From NCBI GenBank assembly GCA_902763615.1, contig CACWSX010000021.1, positions 1-55,734 on the forward strand: a stretch of DNA of 55,734 nt, written 5' to 3'. The stretch is from an uncultured Prevotellaceae bacterium (GTDB lineage Bacteria; Bacteroidota; Bacteroidia; Bacteroidales; Bacteroidaceae). Numbering within the stretch: position 1 is the stretch's first letter; each line of letters begins with the position of its first letter. Both the position numbers and the translations under genes were made by a program. A model generated the notes under the pieces. It ran no database searches and was not told the DNA's origin. It was given only the letters and a program-made list of their open reading frames with translations. Below, piece by piece: positions 31,791 to 40,661 of the stretch.

Positions 31791-33740
31791 ATGTATACAA
31801 AAGAGGAATTAGAATCAATGGCAGTACCCGAACTGATGGGTATCGCAAATGAATTGGGCATTAAGGTAAAGCAGGACGACTCACTCGAAACCGTCGTCTA
31901 TGCCATTCTCGATAAGGCTGCTGAAAACAGTGCTACTGGTGATGAGACCCCCAAAAAGAAAAGAACACGAATTCAGAAGAAAGATACGAGCCGTGTATAT
32001 ACTGTGACTGGTCAAGATGGCGAGAACCTCGATTCCATCAAGAAACGTAAGCCAGTAGAAGCACCCTCATTGTTTAGTGACGAACCATTAACCAAGAAGA
32101 AAGCCAAGGCCAAAGAAGAGGCGTCAGTCGCTACTGAAAAGAATCCTTCTGAGGAGGCTCCTGCTGAGGAGAAGCCCAAGCGTCGTGGTCGCAAGTCAAA
32201 GGCTGAGTTAGCTGCAGAAACCGAAGCTGCAGATGCAGCACAGAAAGAAGCCGAGGCAGAAATACCCGCAACACCAGAGTTTGAAGCGCCCGTAGAATCC
32301 ACTCCCGATTTTGTACCAGAGGAAGCCTACTTCTCAGACAATACGGAGGAGGCAGGTGAGGAGCAGTTACAAATGATGGAACAGCTCAAACAGAAGTTAG
32401 AGCGCGGGCATGAGTATCACGTTTCTGAAGAAACTGAGATCAGCGAAGAAGGTGTCTGGGATGGCGATCCTGGTGATGGCACTGACTTTATCACAGTGCT
32501 TGACATTCCTATCGAAGACCAAGCTGCAATCCCCACTCTCGATATTTTCGACCGTCCCGTAACCTCGCAGCCCGATAGAGGACAGGCACAGGCTGCCGCT
32601 GCTACCCCCAAATACGAATTCAACGATGTTATTACGGCCAATGGCGTGCTTGAGATTCTGGCAGATGGCTACGGTTTCATCCGTTCCAGCGATTACAATT
32701 ACTTATCATCTCCCGACGACATCTACGTTTCTCCCGCACAGATTAAGGCCAATGGCCTCAAGACAGGCGATGTGGTTGATTGTACTGTTCGTCCGCCATT
32801 TGACAATGAGAAATACTTTGCCATGTGCAATGTAAAGACTATAAACGGTCGTAACCCGTCAGAGGTGCGAAACCGCGTAGCCTTTGAGCATCTTACGCCT
32901 CTCTTCCCCGAGGAAAAGTTCACACTATGTGGCGACAAGGCGACAACCAATCCTAGTGTACGCATCGTTGACCTCTTCTCACCTATTGGTAAAGGTCAGC
33001 GTGCACTCATTGTGGCTCAGCCCAAGACCGGTAAGACCATTTTAATGAAGGACATTGCCAACGCTATCGCCGCCAACCATCCCGAGGCTTATATTATGAT
33101 GCTACTCATCGACGAGCGTCCTGAAGAGGTAACGGATATGGCCCGCACTGTTGATGCAGAGGTCATTGCCTCAACCTTCGATGAGCCTGCCGACCGTCAT
33201 GTAAAGATTGCTGGCATTGTGCTTGAGAAGGCCAAGCGCATGGTGGAATGCGGTCACGATGTGGTGATCTTCCTCGACTCTATCACCCGTTTGGCACGTG
33301 CTTACAACACTGCACAGCCAGCCTCTGGTAAAGTGCTCACTGGTGGTGTCGACGCCAATGCCCTGCAAAAGCCCAAGCGTTTCTTCGGCGCTGCCCGTAA
33401 CATTGAGGGAGGCGGTTCGCTTACTATCATTGCTACAGCATTGGTTGATACAGGTTCAAAGATGGACGAAGTTATCTTCGAGGAGTTCAAGGGAACCGGT
33501 AACTCTGAGATCCAGCTTAATCGTATGCTCTCCAATAAGCGTATCTTCCCAGCAATCGACCTGGTACAGTCGTCAACACGTCGCGACGACCTGCTGCATG
33601 ACGAGACAACGCTCAACCGCATGTGGATAATGCGTAAATACATTGCTGAGATGAACCCCATCGAGGCTATGAATACTATTCGCGACCGTCTGGTAGCAAC
33701 CCACGATAATGAAGAATTTCTCTTATCAATGAACGGATAA
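31791..33740 (+). CDS. rho: Transcription termination factor Rho with a long acidic insert
   Basis: 649 residues, longer than the roughly 420 of E. coli Rho. The N-terminal Rho helical domain ([20 protein letters not shown]) is followed by about 220 residues of charged low-complexity sequence (Lys-rich, then Glu/Ala-rich), the cold-shock RNA-binding domain ([20 protein letters not shown], about 285-340), and the hexameric ATPase: Walker A QPKTGKTI (about 410), Walker [19 protein letters not shown]-loop regions ([28 protein letters not shown]). Such inserts are typical of Bacteroidetes Rho and may bind RNA or promote condensation. A terminator-like hairpin in its leader suggests autoregulation. 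Ends at a bidirectional terminator. Confidence 0.96.
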   Translation: MYTKEELESMAVPELMGIANELGIKVKQDDSLETVVYAILDKAAENSATGDETPKKKRTRIQKKDTSRVYTVTGQDGENLDSIKKRKPVEAPSLFSDEPLTKKKAKAKEEASVATEKNPSEEAPAEEKPKRRGRKSKAELAAETEAADAAQKEAEAEIPATPEFEAPVESTPDFVPEEAYFSDNTEEAGEEQLQMMEQLKQKLERGHEYHVSEETEISEEGVWDGDPGDGTDFITVLDIPIEDQAAIPTLDIFDRPVTSQPDRGQAQAAAATPKYEFNDVITANGVLEILADGYGFIRSSDYNYLSSPDDIYVSPAQIKANGLKTGDVVDCTVRPPFDNEKYFAMCNVKTINGRNPSEVRNRVAFEHLTPLFPEEKFTLCGDKATTNPSVRIVDLFSPIGKGQRALIVAQPKTGKTILMKDIANAIAANHPEAYIMMLLIDERPEEVTDMARTVDAEVIASTFDEPADRHVKIAGIVLEKAKRMVECGHDVVIFLDSITRLARAYNTAQPASGKVLTGGVDANALQKPKRFFGAARNIEGGGSLTIIATALVDTGSKMDEVIFEEFKGTGNSEIQLNRMLSNKRIFPAIDLVQSSTRRDDLLHDETTLNRMWIMRKYIAEMNPIEAMNTIRDRLVATHDNEEFLLSMNG

Positions 33741-33757
33741 GAACTTTTTAATCCATA

Positions 33758-33808
33758 AACGAGGCTACCATTTGTTCCAATAATTTTCCAAATGAGTGGC
33801 CTCGTTTT
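33758..33808. terminator. Bidirectional terminator between rho and the lysozyme gene
   Basis: AACGAGGC (33758-33765) with GCCTCGTT (33799-33806), inner CATTTG/CAAATG, then TTTT. The A-rich left flank serves the minus strand. Confidence 0.65.
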
Positions 33809-33813
33809 GGTTA

Positions 33814-34710
33814 TTACATACCATAAGCTTTCTCGCCAATGGTTTCCTGCGAGCCGATAGTCATCTGACGCAGGTCGTAGTAAGAGCCGTTGTAAATATT
33901 AAAATCAACATTGCCTTTAATGCCGGGCAAACGGCCAACATCAGTATGCTGCCAGAACTTCCATGGGCCCTGATACTCCAGAGAATCGACATAATAATGA
34001 GCAATCCAATAGGGATATTGATCGAAGATAGAATCGTTAAGGTAGCGTGTCTTAAACTTAAAATAAGTATAAATAATGGGTTTGGTCTGATAATGCTTTT
34101 CAACGATGTCGAGCCACTGAAGCACAGACGACTTAAACTGTTCGTCAGTTTGGTTCTTAGGTTTGTGTTCGACGTCAAGCACAGGCGGGAGGTCGCCGTT
34201 TTCGAGTTTGACAACCTGCAAAAAATGATAGGCCTGTTCCTCGGCTGGCGTATGGACACTATAGAAATGATAGGCACCACGGGTAAAACCATATTCGCGC
34301 GCCTGAAAGAAATTCTCGCGGAAGTTCTCGTCAGTCTGTGTGGCTCCTTCTGTGGCCTTAATCATAACAAAACGGACGGGGCACTTGTCAATCATACCAT
34401 TGTCCTTCAATTCTTCCCAGTCAATATGTCCCTGATGATGGGAGATATCAATACCGTGAATTTCGTAGCCTTCGGGATAGCTAACATCACCATATAAGGC
34501 ACGCCAACGGAAACCGAAGGGAGAGACAAAGAAATAGTAGAAGAACCAAACGTAGCCCAGCACGATAACAACACCGCCTACCCACCATCCCCAGGAGGGG
34601 ACTTTCTGCAGCAGACGGATAAAAAAGTTAGGGCGCTGACGTTTACCCACACCATGATAGGTATGGGTAACACCAACGCCCTTACGGCGAACTACTCGCT
34701 TTTTCTGCAT
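33814..34710 (-). CDS. Membrane-anchored GH25 lysozyme
   Basis: 298 residues. Basic cytoplasmic N-terminus, one membrane helix (about residues 43-65, WWVGGVVIVLGYVWFFYYFF), then a glycoside hydrolase family 25 domain: GIDISHHQG, MIKATEG, the catalytic-type LPPVLDVE, and GVDFN-like KGNVDFNIYNG. Such muramidases cut MurNAc-GlcNAc bonds; the anchor places it at the periplasmic face for wall remodelling. Its ATG directly abuts the stop of pfp (no gap), implying co-transcription with pfp, an unexpected partner. Confidence 0.9.
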   Translation of the reverse strand: MQKKRVVRRKGVGVTHTYHGVGKRQRPNFFIRLLQKVPSWGWWVGGVVIVLGYVWFFYYFFVSPFGFRWRALYGDVSYPEGYEIHGIDISHHQGHIDWEELKDNGMIDKCPVRFVMIKATEGATQTDENFRENFFQAREYGFTRGAYHFYSVHTPAEEQAYHFLQVVKLENGDLPPVLDVEHKPKNQTDEQFKSSVLQWLDIVEKHYQTKPIIYTYFKFKTRYLNDSIFDQYPYWIAHYYVDSLEYQGPWKFWQHTDVGRLPGIKGNVDFNIYNGSYYDLRQMTIGSQETIGEKAYGM

Positions 34711-36348
34711 TTATATAGCCTTTTCTAAGGCAAGTGTTCTAGTAGGCTGGTCGCAAACCTCTGTGGGGCCCCAATATTGGATAGGACCAGGATAGACGTA
34801 AGCCGTCTTGCGAGCCCACTCATCACGATGAGCGGCAAACTCCTTGAAAGGTGCGCCATCGAGCTCGACGAGGGCCTTACGGATCACGGGTTTCATCTCA
34901 CCTGCTCGTTTTTCCATGTTCATCATCATCGTGATGGGCACGCCACCAGCAATCCACTGATCGGCAGGGGCGGTAGTATTCTTCACGATAGCCATATAGC
35001 CTGTCTTGCCATTAGCAATCAGTTGGGCAGCTGAAGTACCGAGGGCATAGCAATAGTCAGCATCGAAGTTAGATGGCGCAGCGCAACGTCCTTCATAGCC
35101 AAAGAAGTGATGCTGGGTACCGAACTTGCCAACATACTTACCCTCCTTCTTCATCTTCTCAAGTTTCTGGGCTACCATCGTAGAAAGCAGTTTCTCAGTC
35201 TCGATGAGAGATACCTGAACATTGCCATGAGGATCGCGATCAAGAGCAAGCTGACGGGCAACACCTACGGGCAGGCTGTTGAAGACCTTTAAATTTTCCT
35301 CAGTGAGATGGCTCTTGGCAAAATCCACCTGTTCATCACGGCTAATCTCCTTAGCCTCGGGCAGAGCAAGCACATCGTTAAGTTGAGCAATGAGCTTCTT
35401 GATGGCAGGGATGAACTCAATGACACCCTCGGGAATGATGACTGTACCGAAGTTATTACCATCAGTAGCACGAGCAGCTACAGCGTTGGCAATGTAGTCG
35501 ACGATATCATCAAGACTCATAGCCTTTTCCTCTATCTCCTCTGAAATAAGGCAGATGTTCGGCTGTGTCTGCAGAGCACACTCAAGTGCAATATGAGAAG
35601 CCGAACGACCCATCACCTTAATGAAGTGCCAATACTTGCGTGCAGAGTTACAATCGCGCTCGATGTTACCAATGAGTTCTGAATAGGTTTTACAAGCAGT
35701 ATCAAATCCGAAAGAAGTCTCAATCTGAGAATTCTTCAGATCACCATCAATTGTCTTAGGACAACCGATTACCTGAACGCCATAGTTTTTAGCGGCATAG
35801 TACTCAGCCAATACGCAGGCATTAGTATTGGAGTCGTCACCACCAATGATCACGATAGCCTTGATGTCGAGTTTGCGGATAATCTCCAGACCTTTTTCGA
35901 ACTGATCAACTTTCTCTAATTTTGTACGACCAGAACCAATCATATCGAAACCGCCAGTATTACGATATTCATCGATAATCTCCTTGGTGAGTTCCATATA
36001 ATTATGGTCAACTAAACCACCAGGACCGAGGATAAAGCCATAGAGGCGGTTCTCAGGATTGAGTTTCTTAATTTGATCGAAAAGACCAGTAATCACGTTG
36101 TGACCACCAGGAGCCTGACCACCACTGAGGATGATACCAACATTCATTTTGGTATGATTAGCCTCGGTTGCAGGTTCAAACTCTACGATAGGCATACCGT
36201 AAGTGTTGGGGAACAATTTCTTGATTTCTTCCTGGTCGCCAACACTCTGTGTAGGCTGACCTTCCTTGATTTTTACTGCACCTTGAAGAGCCTTAGGCAA
36301 CTTAGGCTGATAGGCGGCTCTTGCCATCTGCAATGCACTTTTTTCCAT
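34711..36348 (-). CDS. pfp: PPi-dependent phosphofructokinase
   Basis: 545 residues of the long PFP type: fructose-6-phosphate plus pyrophosphate to fructose-1,6-bisphosphate, reversible, in glycolysis. Motifs: [18 protein letters not shown] (PPi-type GGDD rather than the ATP-type GGDG), PKTIDGDL and MGRSASH. The length matches plant-beta or bacterial long forms. It heads a two-gene unit with the lysozyme. A TAATTTTG -7 box lies at 36395-36402 on the minus strand. Confidence 0.96.
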   Translation of the reverse strand: MEKSALQMARAAYQPKLPKALQGAVKIKEGQPTQSVGDQEEIKKLFPNTYGMPIVEFEPATEANHTKMNVGIILSGGQAPGGHNVITGLFDQIKKLNPENRLYGFILGPGGLVDHNYMELTKEIIDEYRNTGGFDMIGSGRTKLEKVDQFEKGLEIIRKLDIKAIVIIGGDDSNTNACVLAEYYAAKNYGVQVIGCPKTIDGDLKNSQIETSFGFDTACKTYSELIGNIERDCNSARKYWHFIKVMGRSASHIALECALQTQPNICLISEEIEEKAMSLDDIVDYIANAVAARATDGNNFGTVIIPEGVIEFIPAIKKLIAQLNDVLALPEAKEISRDEQVDFAKSHLTEENLKVFNSLPVGVARQLALDRDPHGNVQVSLIETEKLLSTMVAQKLEKMKKEGKYVGKFGTQHHFFGYEGRCAAPSNFDADYCYALGTSAAQLIANGKTGYMAIVKNTTAPADQWIAGGVPITMMMNMEKRAGEMKPVIRKALVELDGAPFKEFAAHRDEWARKTAYVYPGPIQYWGPTEVCDQPTRTLALEKAI

Positions 36349-36474
36349 AATATGTTTATCCTTAAAAATGAATGAATAATTATAAATTTGCGTGCAAAAT
36401 TAATCAATTTCTACAAAAAAAGGAAAGAAAAAGGGGTAAAAACAACTTTTTAATATTTTTTGTGGATGCATTTC

Positions 36475-36505
36475 TTTGAGTTAAGAAGATTTTTTTCTAT
36501 CTTTG
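36475..36505 (+). promoter_or_regulatory. Consensus promoter of the rightward run starting at 36548
   Basis: TTTG 36475-36478, 19 nt, TATCTTTG 36498-36505. Confidence 0.75.
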
Positions 36506-36547
36506 CTTAGTGAATATATCAAAAACAACAATAGAGGAGGAATTAAT

Positions 36548-36814
36548 ATGGCAAATAAAAGAACATTGAAGCGTGCGATTCATTCGATTTGTGAAGATCT
36601 TTTCGCAGAGGCTATTGCAGTATCCCTGTATGGTACCAAGGGCCAGCAAGGCAATGCCGAAGCATTGCTTTTCAGTATCCTGAAGGTTGAGGACGAATTT
36701 ATCCGTCGGACATCCCATCCGGAACCAGGTCTTTCGGCAAAGGCATACTTCGATGACCTGAAAGAGAACTTCAAAGTTCAAGTCAGTGAAATCATCGACC
36801 AATTAAATGGTTGA
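36548..36814 (+). CDS. Small conserved protein of unknown function
   Basis: 88 residues from MANKRTLKRAIHSICEDLFAE; an upstream in-frame ATG at 36503 overlaps the -7 box. The start is supported by a GAGGAGG Shine-Dalgarno about 9 nt upstream, rare in this window. The sequence is mostly helical, with a conserved-looking AEAIAVSLYGT and a C-terminal amphipathic helix (LKENFKVQVSEIIDQLNG). No domain recognised. First gene of the run leading to the acyltransferase, with a 26-bp gap. Confidence 0.75.
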   Translation: MANKRTLKRAIHSICEDLFAEAIAVSLYGTKGQQGNAEALLFSILKVEDEFIRRTSHPEPGLSAKAYFDDLKENFKVQVSEIIDQLNG

Positions 36815-36840
36815 AAACGTAATAAATAGACTAAAAAAAG

Positions 36841-37398
36841 ATGTGGCAATCATTCTGTAAATGGCTGTTATATAGTCGAATGGGATGGACGGTGAACAAT
36901 ACACAAGAACATCCAGACAAATATATCATCTGTTTGGCTCCTCATACGACCAATTGGGATTTTATCTTGGGGCAGCTCTATAGTGGCGCGGAAGGCTTCA
37001 AGAGCAATTTCCTAATGAAAAAGGAATGGTTTTTCTGGCCCTTGGGCCCCATTTTCAAATGGCTAGGTGGTATTCCCGTGCATCGCCAGAAAAAAACGAG
37101 CATGACCGATTCTATGGCAGAGATGGCAAAAGCTGCTAGCATTTTCCACCTTTGTATCACACCAGAGGGTACCCGTTCCAGAAATCCAGATTGGAAGAAG
37201 GGTTTCTATTTCATTGCCCTAAAGGCAAATCTACCGATCCTACTTTATGGTGTGGATTATGAAAAGCGTCTTATTCAGTGTACGAAGACGATTATCCCGA
37301 CCGGAAGTCTGGAAGATGATATGCGAGAGATTAAACTATATTTTAAGGACTTCAAGGGCAAATATCCCGAGAACTTTACAATTGGAAACATTGAATGA
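36841..37398 (+). CDS. PlsC-like 1-acyl-glycerol-3-phosphate acyltransferase family protein
   Basis: 185 residues. The HX4D motif reads HTTNWD and the phosphate-binding motif is TPEGTRSRNPDWKKGF. The glycerophosphate-type acyltransferase fold moves an acyl group onto lysophosphatidate or a related lipid at the inner membrane; this short form without a membrane helix is a branch whose substrate is not certain. Its stop overlaps the next gene (ATGATG at 37395), so it is coupled to the exported amidase. Confidence 0.85.
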   Translation: MWQSFCKWLLYSRMGWTVNNTQEHPDKYIICLAPHTTNWDFILGQLYSGAEGFKSNFLMKKEWFFWPLGPIFKWLGGIPVHRQKKTSMTDSMAEMAKAASIFHLCITPEGTRSRNPDWKKGFYFIALKANLPILLYGVDYEKRLIQCTKTIIPTGSLEDDMREIKLYFKDFKGKYPENFTIGNIE

Positions 37399-40289
37399 TG
37401 AATAAAAAGAGACTGGTCTTTGCATTATGGGTTGGTCTCACAGCCTTGATTTCTGTGGCTCAGAAATCTCAAAATAATGTTTTGGAGAGTTATTTCACCA
37501 ATTACAAGACAGCAGGACAAATCATACGATCGAAATCACATTTAGACAGTCTTTGTGTCAACGACTCCCTAAAGACGGTAATAGTATATGCCAACAATGC
37601 CTTTGGTGAACAATTATTCACTAAACCATCGACAGACTTCATCTATAACGACATACGTAAACTATTACCCGACTCGCTCCAAAACTATCAATTGACAATA
37701 AAGACTGGCGGATGGGCCATCGAGGACCTAATTCCCAACCGTCTATCAACACCCATAAACAAAAGTCGCACATGGGGTGATATCGACTATACAGGAAAAC
37801 CATGGGTGTTTAATGCAACGCGACCATATACAATTACGCGCGGGCTTAGCAACCGACATTTTACAGTTTGGGCTAGTCACGGTATCTATTATAGTATCGC
37901 CGACGACAAATGGATGTGGCAACGTGCTCCTTTATTCGCAACAAGCGAAGACCTATTTACACAGACCATTGTCAACCCTTATCTCATCCCCATGTTAGAA
38001 AATGCCGGCGCGAATGTGTTTACGCCACGTGAACGCGACTGGCAGAAACATGAGGTCATTGTCGACAATGACTCGCTGGCAATAGGTTACACAGAACAAA
38101 GCATCCATCATCCTTGGCAGACAACACCGATGCCAGGTTTTGGTATGCATGCGGGTAACTATGTCGACCATGAGAATCCTTTTGAGGCTGGCACAGCCCG
38201 TATGATTGAGGCAACTAAGCAAAAACACCATTTGGGGCATGCCATCTATCAGCCAACAATACCAGAAACTGGACGCTATGCAGTTTATGTAAGCTATCAG
38301 ACCATTAAAGGAAGTATCGACGATGCCCGCTATACTGTATGGCATAAAGGTATTGCCACAGAGTTTCACGTCAATCAGCAAATGGGAGGCTCAACTTGGG
38401 TTTACCTGGGCACCTTCGATTTCGATGCAGGTTGCAACGAGCAAAACCGTGTGGTGCTCTCCAATTTCAGCGATAAGCAAGGCATTGTGACTGCTGATGC
38501 CGTGAGGTTTGGTGGTGGTATGGGCAATATCGAGCGAGGCGGTCAAGTAAGCGGAATGCCACGCTGTTTAGAAGGTTCACGCTATTATGCGCAATGGGCG
38601 GGTATGCCTTACGAGGTTTACAGCACCAAGGAAGGTCGTGATGACTACGGTGATGATATCAATGCCCGTTCCTATATGTCCAATTTATTGAGTGGCGGTT
38701 CCTGCTATATGCCAGATACGACTGGACGTGGTGTTCCCATTGAATTGTCGCTGGCCATTCACAGCGATGCCGGCTATACCCGCGATGGAAAAACAAATAC
38801 CGGAACTCTGACTATCTGCATGACAACTTTCCGCGACTCAACGGTGAATGCAGGTTTTACACGCTTGGCATCCCGTGACTTGGCAGACGACTTGCTTGTC
38901 AGTATTCCCTATGATATTCGTAGGAAATATGGTCAATGGCAGGTACGGGAGCTCTACGATAGGAACTATTCCGAATGTCGTGTACCAGAAGTGCCAAGTG
39001 CTATTTTGGAAACTCTGTCGCATCAAAACTTTGCAGATATGAAAATGGCACAAGATCCGAATTTCCGCTTCGATTTGGCCCGTAGCATATACAAGACCCT
39101 ATTGCGATATACGGCACGAATGCATCAGACAGACTATATCGTACAACCTTTGGCCCCTGATAATGTATGTGTCACCTTGACCGACAAAGGCGAGGCAAAA
39201 ATCAGCTGGACAATGACAGAAGATCCCTATGAACCCTCGGCTGTACCAACCAGTTATGTCCTCTATACGGCTAAAGACGACGAAGGCTTCGACAATGGTC
39301 TTTTCCTGAATAGTAACAAAACGAGTACCACTATCCAACTTGATCCCGATAGACTCTATTCTTTCCGCGTTTCGGCCGTGAATGCCGGTGGCGAGAGTTT
39401 CCCTAGTGAGGTGGTATCAGCTCTCTACAATCCTACTGCCCAGAAAAAGGTGCTTGTCGTCAACGGTTTCCATCGCCTCGCCTCACCGAAGGTACGCGAC
39501 AATGCCACAGAACAAGGTTTCGACCTCAATGAAGACATCGGTGTGAGCTACGGACTGACGGCCGGATGGCGCGGTTATCAAACCAGTTTCGACCGTTCAC
39601 AGATGGGAAAGACGACATCTAAAGGCCTTGGCTTTACCAACGACTCACTTGCAGGCCAGTTCATTGCCGGCAACGACTTCAATTATATCCGTACCCACGC
39701 GAGTGCAATTGCATCTGCCCGTCGCTACAGTATTACCAGTTGCTCATCGAAAGCTATCGAGAATGGCATAATGACGATGGATGGTTATGCACTAGTCGAC
39801 TTGATTCTTGGTCTTGAATGCAACGACGGCTATTCGTTAGTGAAGTATCAGGCCTTACCGAAGGCGCTCAGGCCTCATCTTGTTGCTCATACAGCACAGG
39901 GAGGTGCCCTTCTTGTAAGTGGTGCTTATATCGGACGTGACATGACGTCAGAACAAGACAAGGCTTTTCTTGCTAGTCTTCTCAAGTGCGAATATGGAGG
40001 TACGCACAGCGATTACCTTGAAAGAGATTCTATTCAGGGTTTAGGTACTATTTTTACTTTCTACCGTCAGCCCAACGGCATGCACTATGCTGCCCAACAC
40101 CCTGACGTATTATTACCAATTGCACCTGCCTATCCGGCAATGGCTTATAGTAATCTTCAAAGTGCATGCGTAGCCTATAATGGCAATGACTATCGTGCTC
40201 TGACCATCGGTTTTCCTTTTGAGTGTATTAAATCGAAGCAGATGCAGGATGTATTGATGCGAGGTATATTAATGTTTCTGTTACAATAA
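37395..40289 (+). CDS. Exported N-acetylmuramoyl-L-alanine amidase-like protein with golvesin and FN3 domains
   Basis: 964 residues with a signal peptide (MNKKRLVFALWVGLTALISVAQ; two ATGs in tandem). An Amidase_3-like fold seems split: a first part with NAGANVFTPRERD (about 200-215) and a later part with SLAIHSDAGYTRDGK (about 450-465), typical zinc-amidase elements. Between them lies a golvesin-C-terminal-like beta-sandwich (GRYAVYVSYQTIKGS... VVLSNFSDKQGIVTADAVRFGGG, about 290-375). A fibronectin type III domain follows (about 581-675), then a Rossmann-like C-terminal domain (KKVLVVNGFHRLASP). Bacteroidales homologues are often labelled xanthan lyase, which the sequence does not support directly. 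Cell-wall or surface-glycan remodelling is the likeliest role. Confidence 0.75.
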   Translation: MMNKKRLVFALWVGLTALISVAQKSQNNVLESYFTNYKTAGQIIRSKSHLDSLCVNDSLKTVIVYANNAFGEQLFTKPSTDFIYNDIRKLLPDSLQNYQLTIKTGGWAIEDLIPNRLSTPINKSRTWGDIDYTGKPWVFNATRPYTITRGLSNRHFTVWASHGIYYSIADDKWMWQRAPLFATSEDLFTQTIVNPYLIPMLENAGANVFTPRERDWQKHEVIVDNDSLAIGYTEQSIHHPWQTTPMPGFGMHAGNYVDHENPFEAGTARMIEATKQKHHLGHAIYQPTIPETGRYAVYVSYQTIKGSIDDARYTVWHKGIATEFHVNQQMGGSTWVYLGTFDFDAGCNEQNRVVLSNFSDKQGIVTADAVRFGGGMGNIERGGQVSGMPRCLEGSRYYAQWAGMPYEVYSTKEGRDDYGDDINARSYMSNLLSGGSCYMPDTTGRGVPIELSLAIHSDAGYTRDGKTNTGTLTICMTTFRDSTVNAGFTRLASRDLADDLLVSIPYDIRRKYGQWQVRELYDRNYSECRVPEVPSAILETLSHQNFADMKMAQDPNFRFDLARSIYKTLLRYTARMHQTDYIVQPLAPDNVCVTLTDKGEAKISWTMTEDPYEPSAVPTSYVLYTAKDDEGFDNGLFLNSNKTSTTIQLDPDRLYSFRVSAVNAGGESFPSEVVSALYNPTAQKKVLVVNGFHRLASPKVRDNATEQGFDLNEDIGVSYGLTAGWRGYQTSFDRSQMGKTTSKGLGFTNDSLAGQFIAGNDFNYIRTHASAIASARRYSITSCSSKAIENGIMTMDGYALVDLILGLECNDGYSLVKYQALPKALRPHLVAHTAQGGALLVSGAYIGRDMTSEQDKAFLASLLKCEYGGTHSDYLERDSIQGLGTIFTFYRQPNGMHYAAQHPDVLLPIAPAYPAMAYSNLQSACVAYNGNDYRALTIGFPFECIKSKQMQDVLMRGILMFLLQ

Positions 40290-40313
40290 TCATAAATTTC
40301 AACAAATCGGCTT

Positions 40314-40658
40314 ATGAAAATACAAGCAAATTCTTCTGGTACGAGAAGTATTGAGGTCAAGGAAGAGCACCTTGAGACCATTGAAAAGTATCAGTTCTTC
40401 AGAGATCTGATAGACTCCAACGGGTATGTTGACGAGCAAGTGCTTGAGAAATTAAAACTAAACATCCGCTCCATGCTGGAGAGCCAAGCTGGCAAAGACA
40501 AAGCACTACTGGACCTATGCCTCGATGTAATCTATCATCCAAACATGAAAGCCTTCGGGCTTCAGCAGTTGGTAATCCTATACATTAATTGGAAGAACCA
40601 AGGAAATGACAACCTCGGAGCAACGACTCGTGCTATCCAAGGCACTCCATTTAATTAA
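40314..40658 (+). CDS. Hypothetical protein, 114 residues
   Basis: Soluble and mostly helical. The N-terminus is beta-like (MKIQANSSGTRSIEVKEEHL) and the rest helical (QVLEKLKLNIRSMLESQAGKDKALLDLCLDVIYH). I recognise no domain. It lies 24 bp after the amidase-like gene and 3 bp before ygiQ, so it is probably in the same transcript. Confidence 0.65.
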   Translation: MKIQANSSGTRSIEVKEEHLETIEKYQFFRDLIDSNGYVDEQVLEKLKLNIRSMLESQAGKDKALLDLCLDVIYHPNMKAFGLQQLVILYINWKNQGNDNLGATTRAIQGTPFN

Positions 40659-40661
40659 CAA

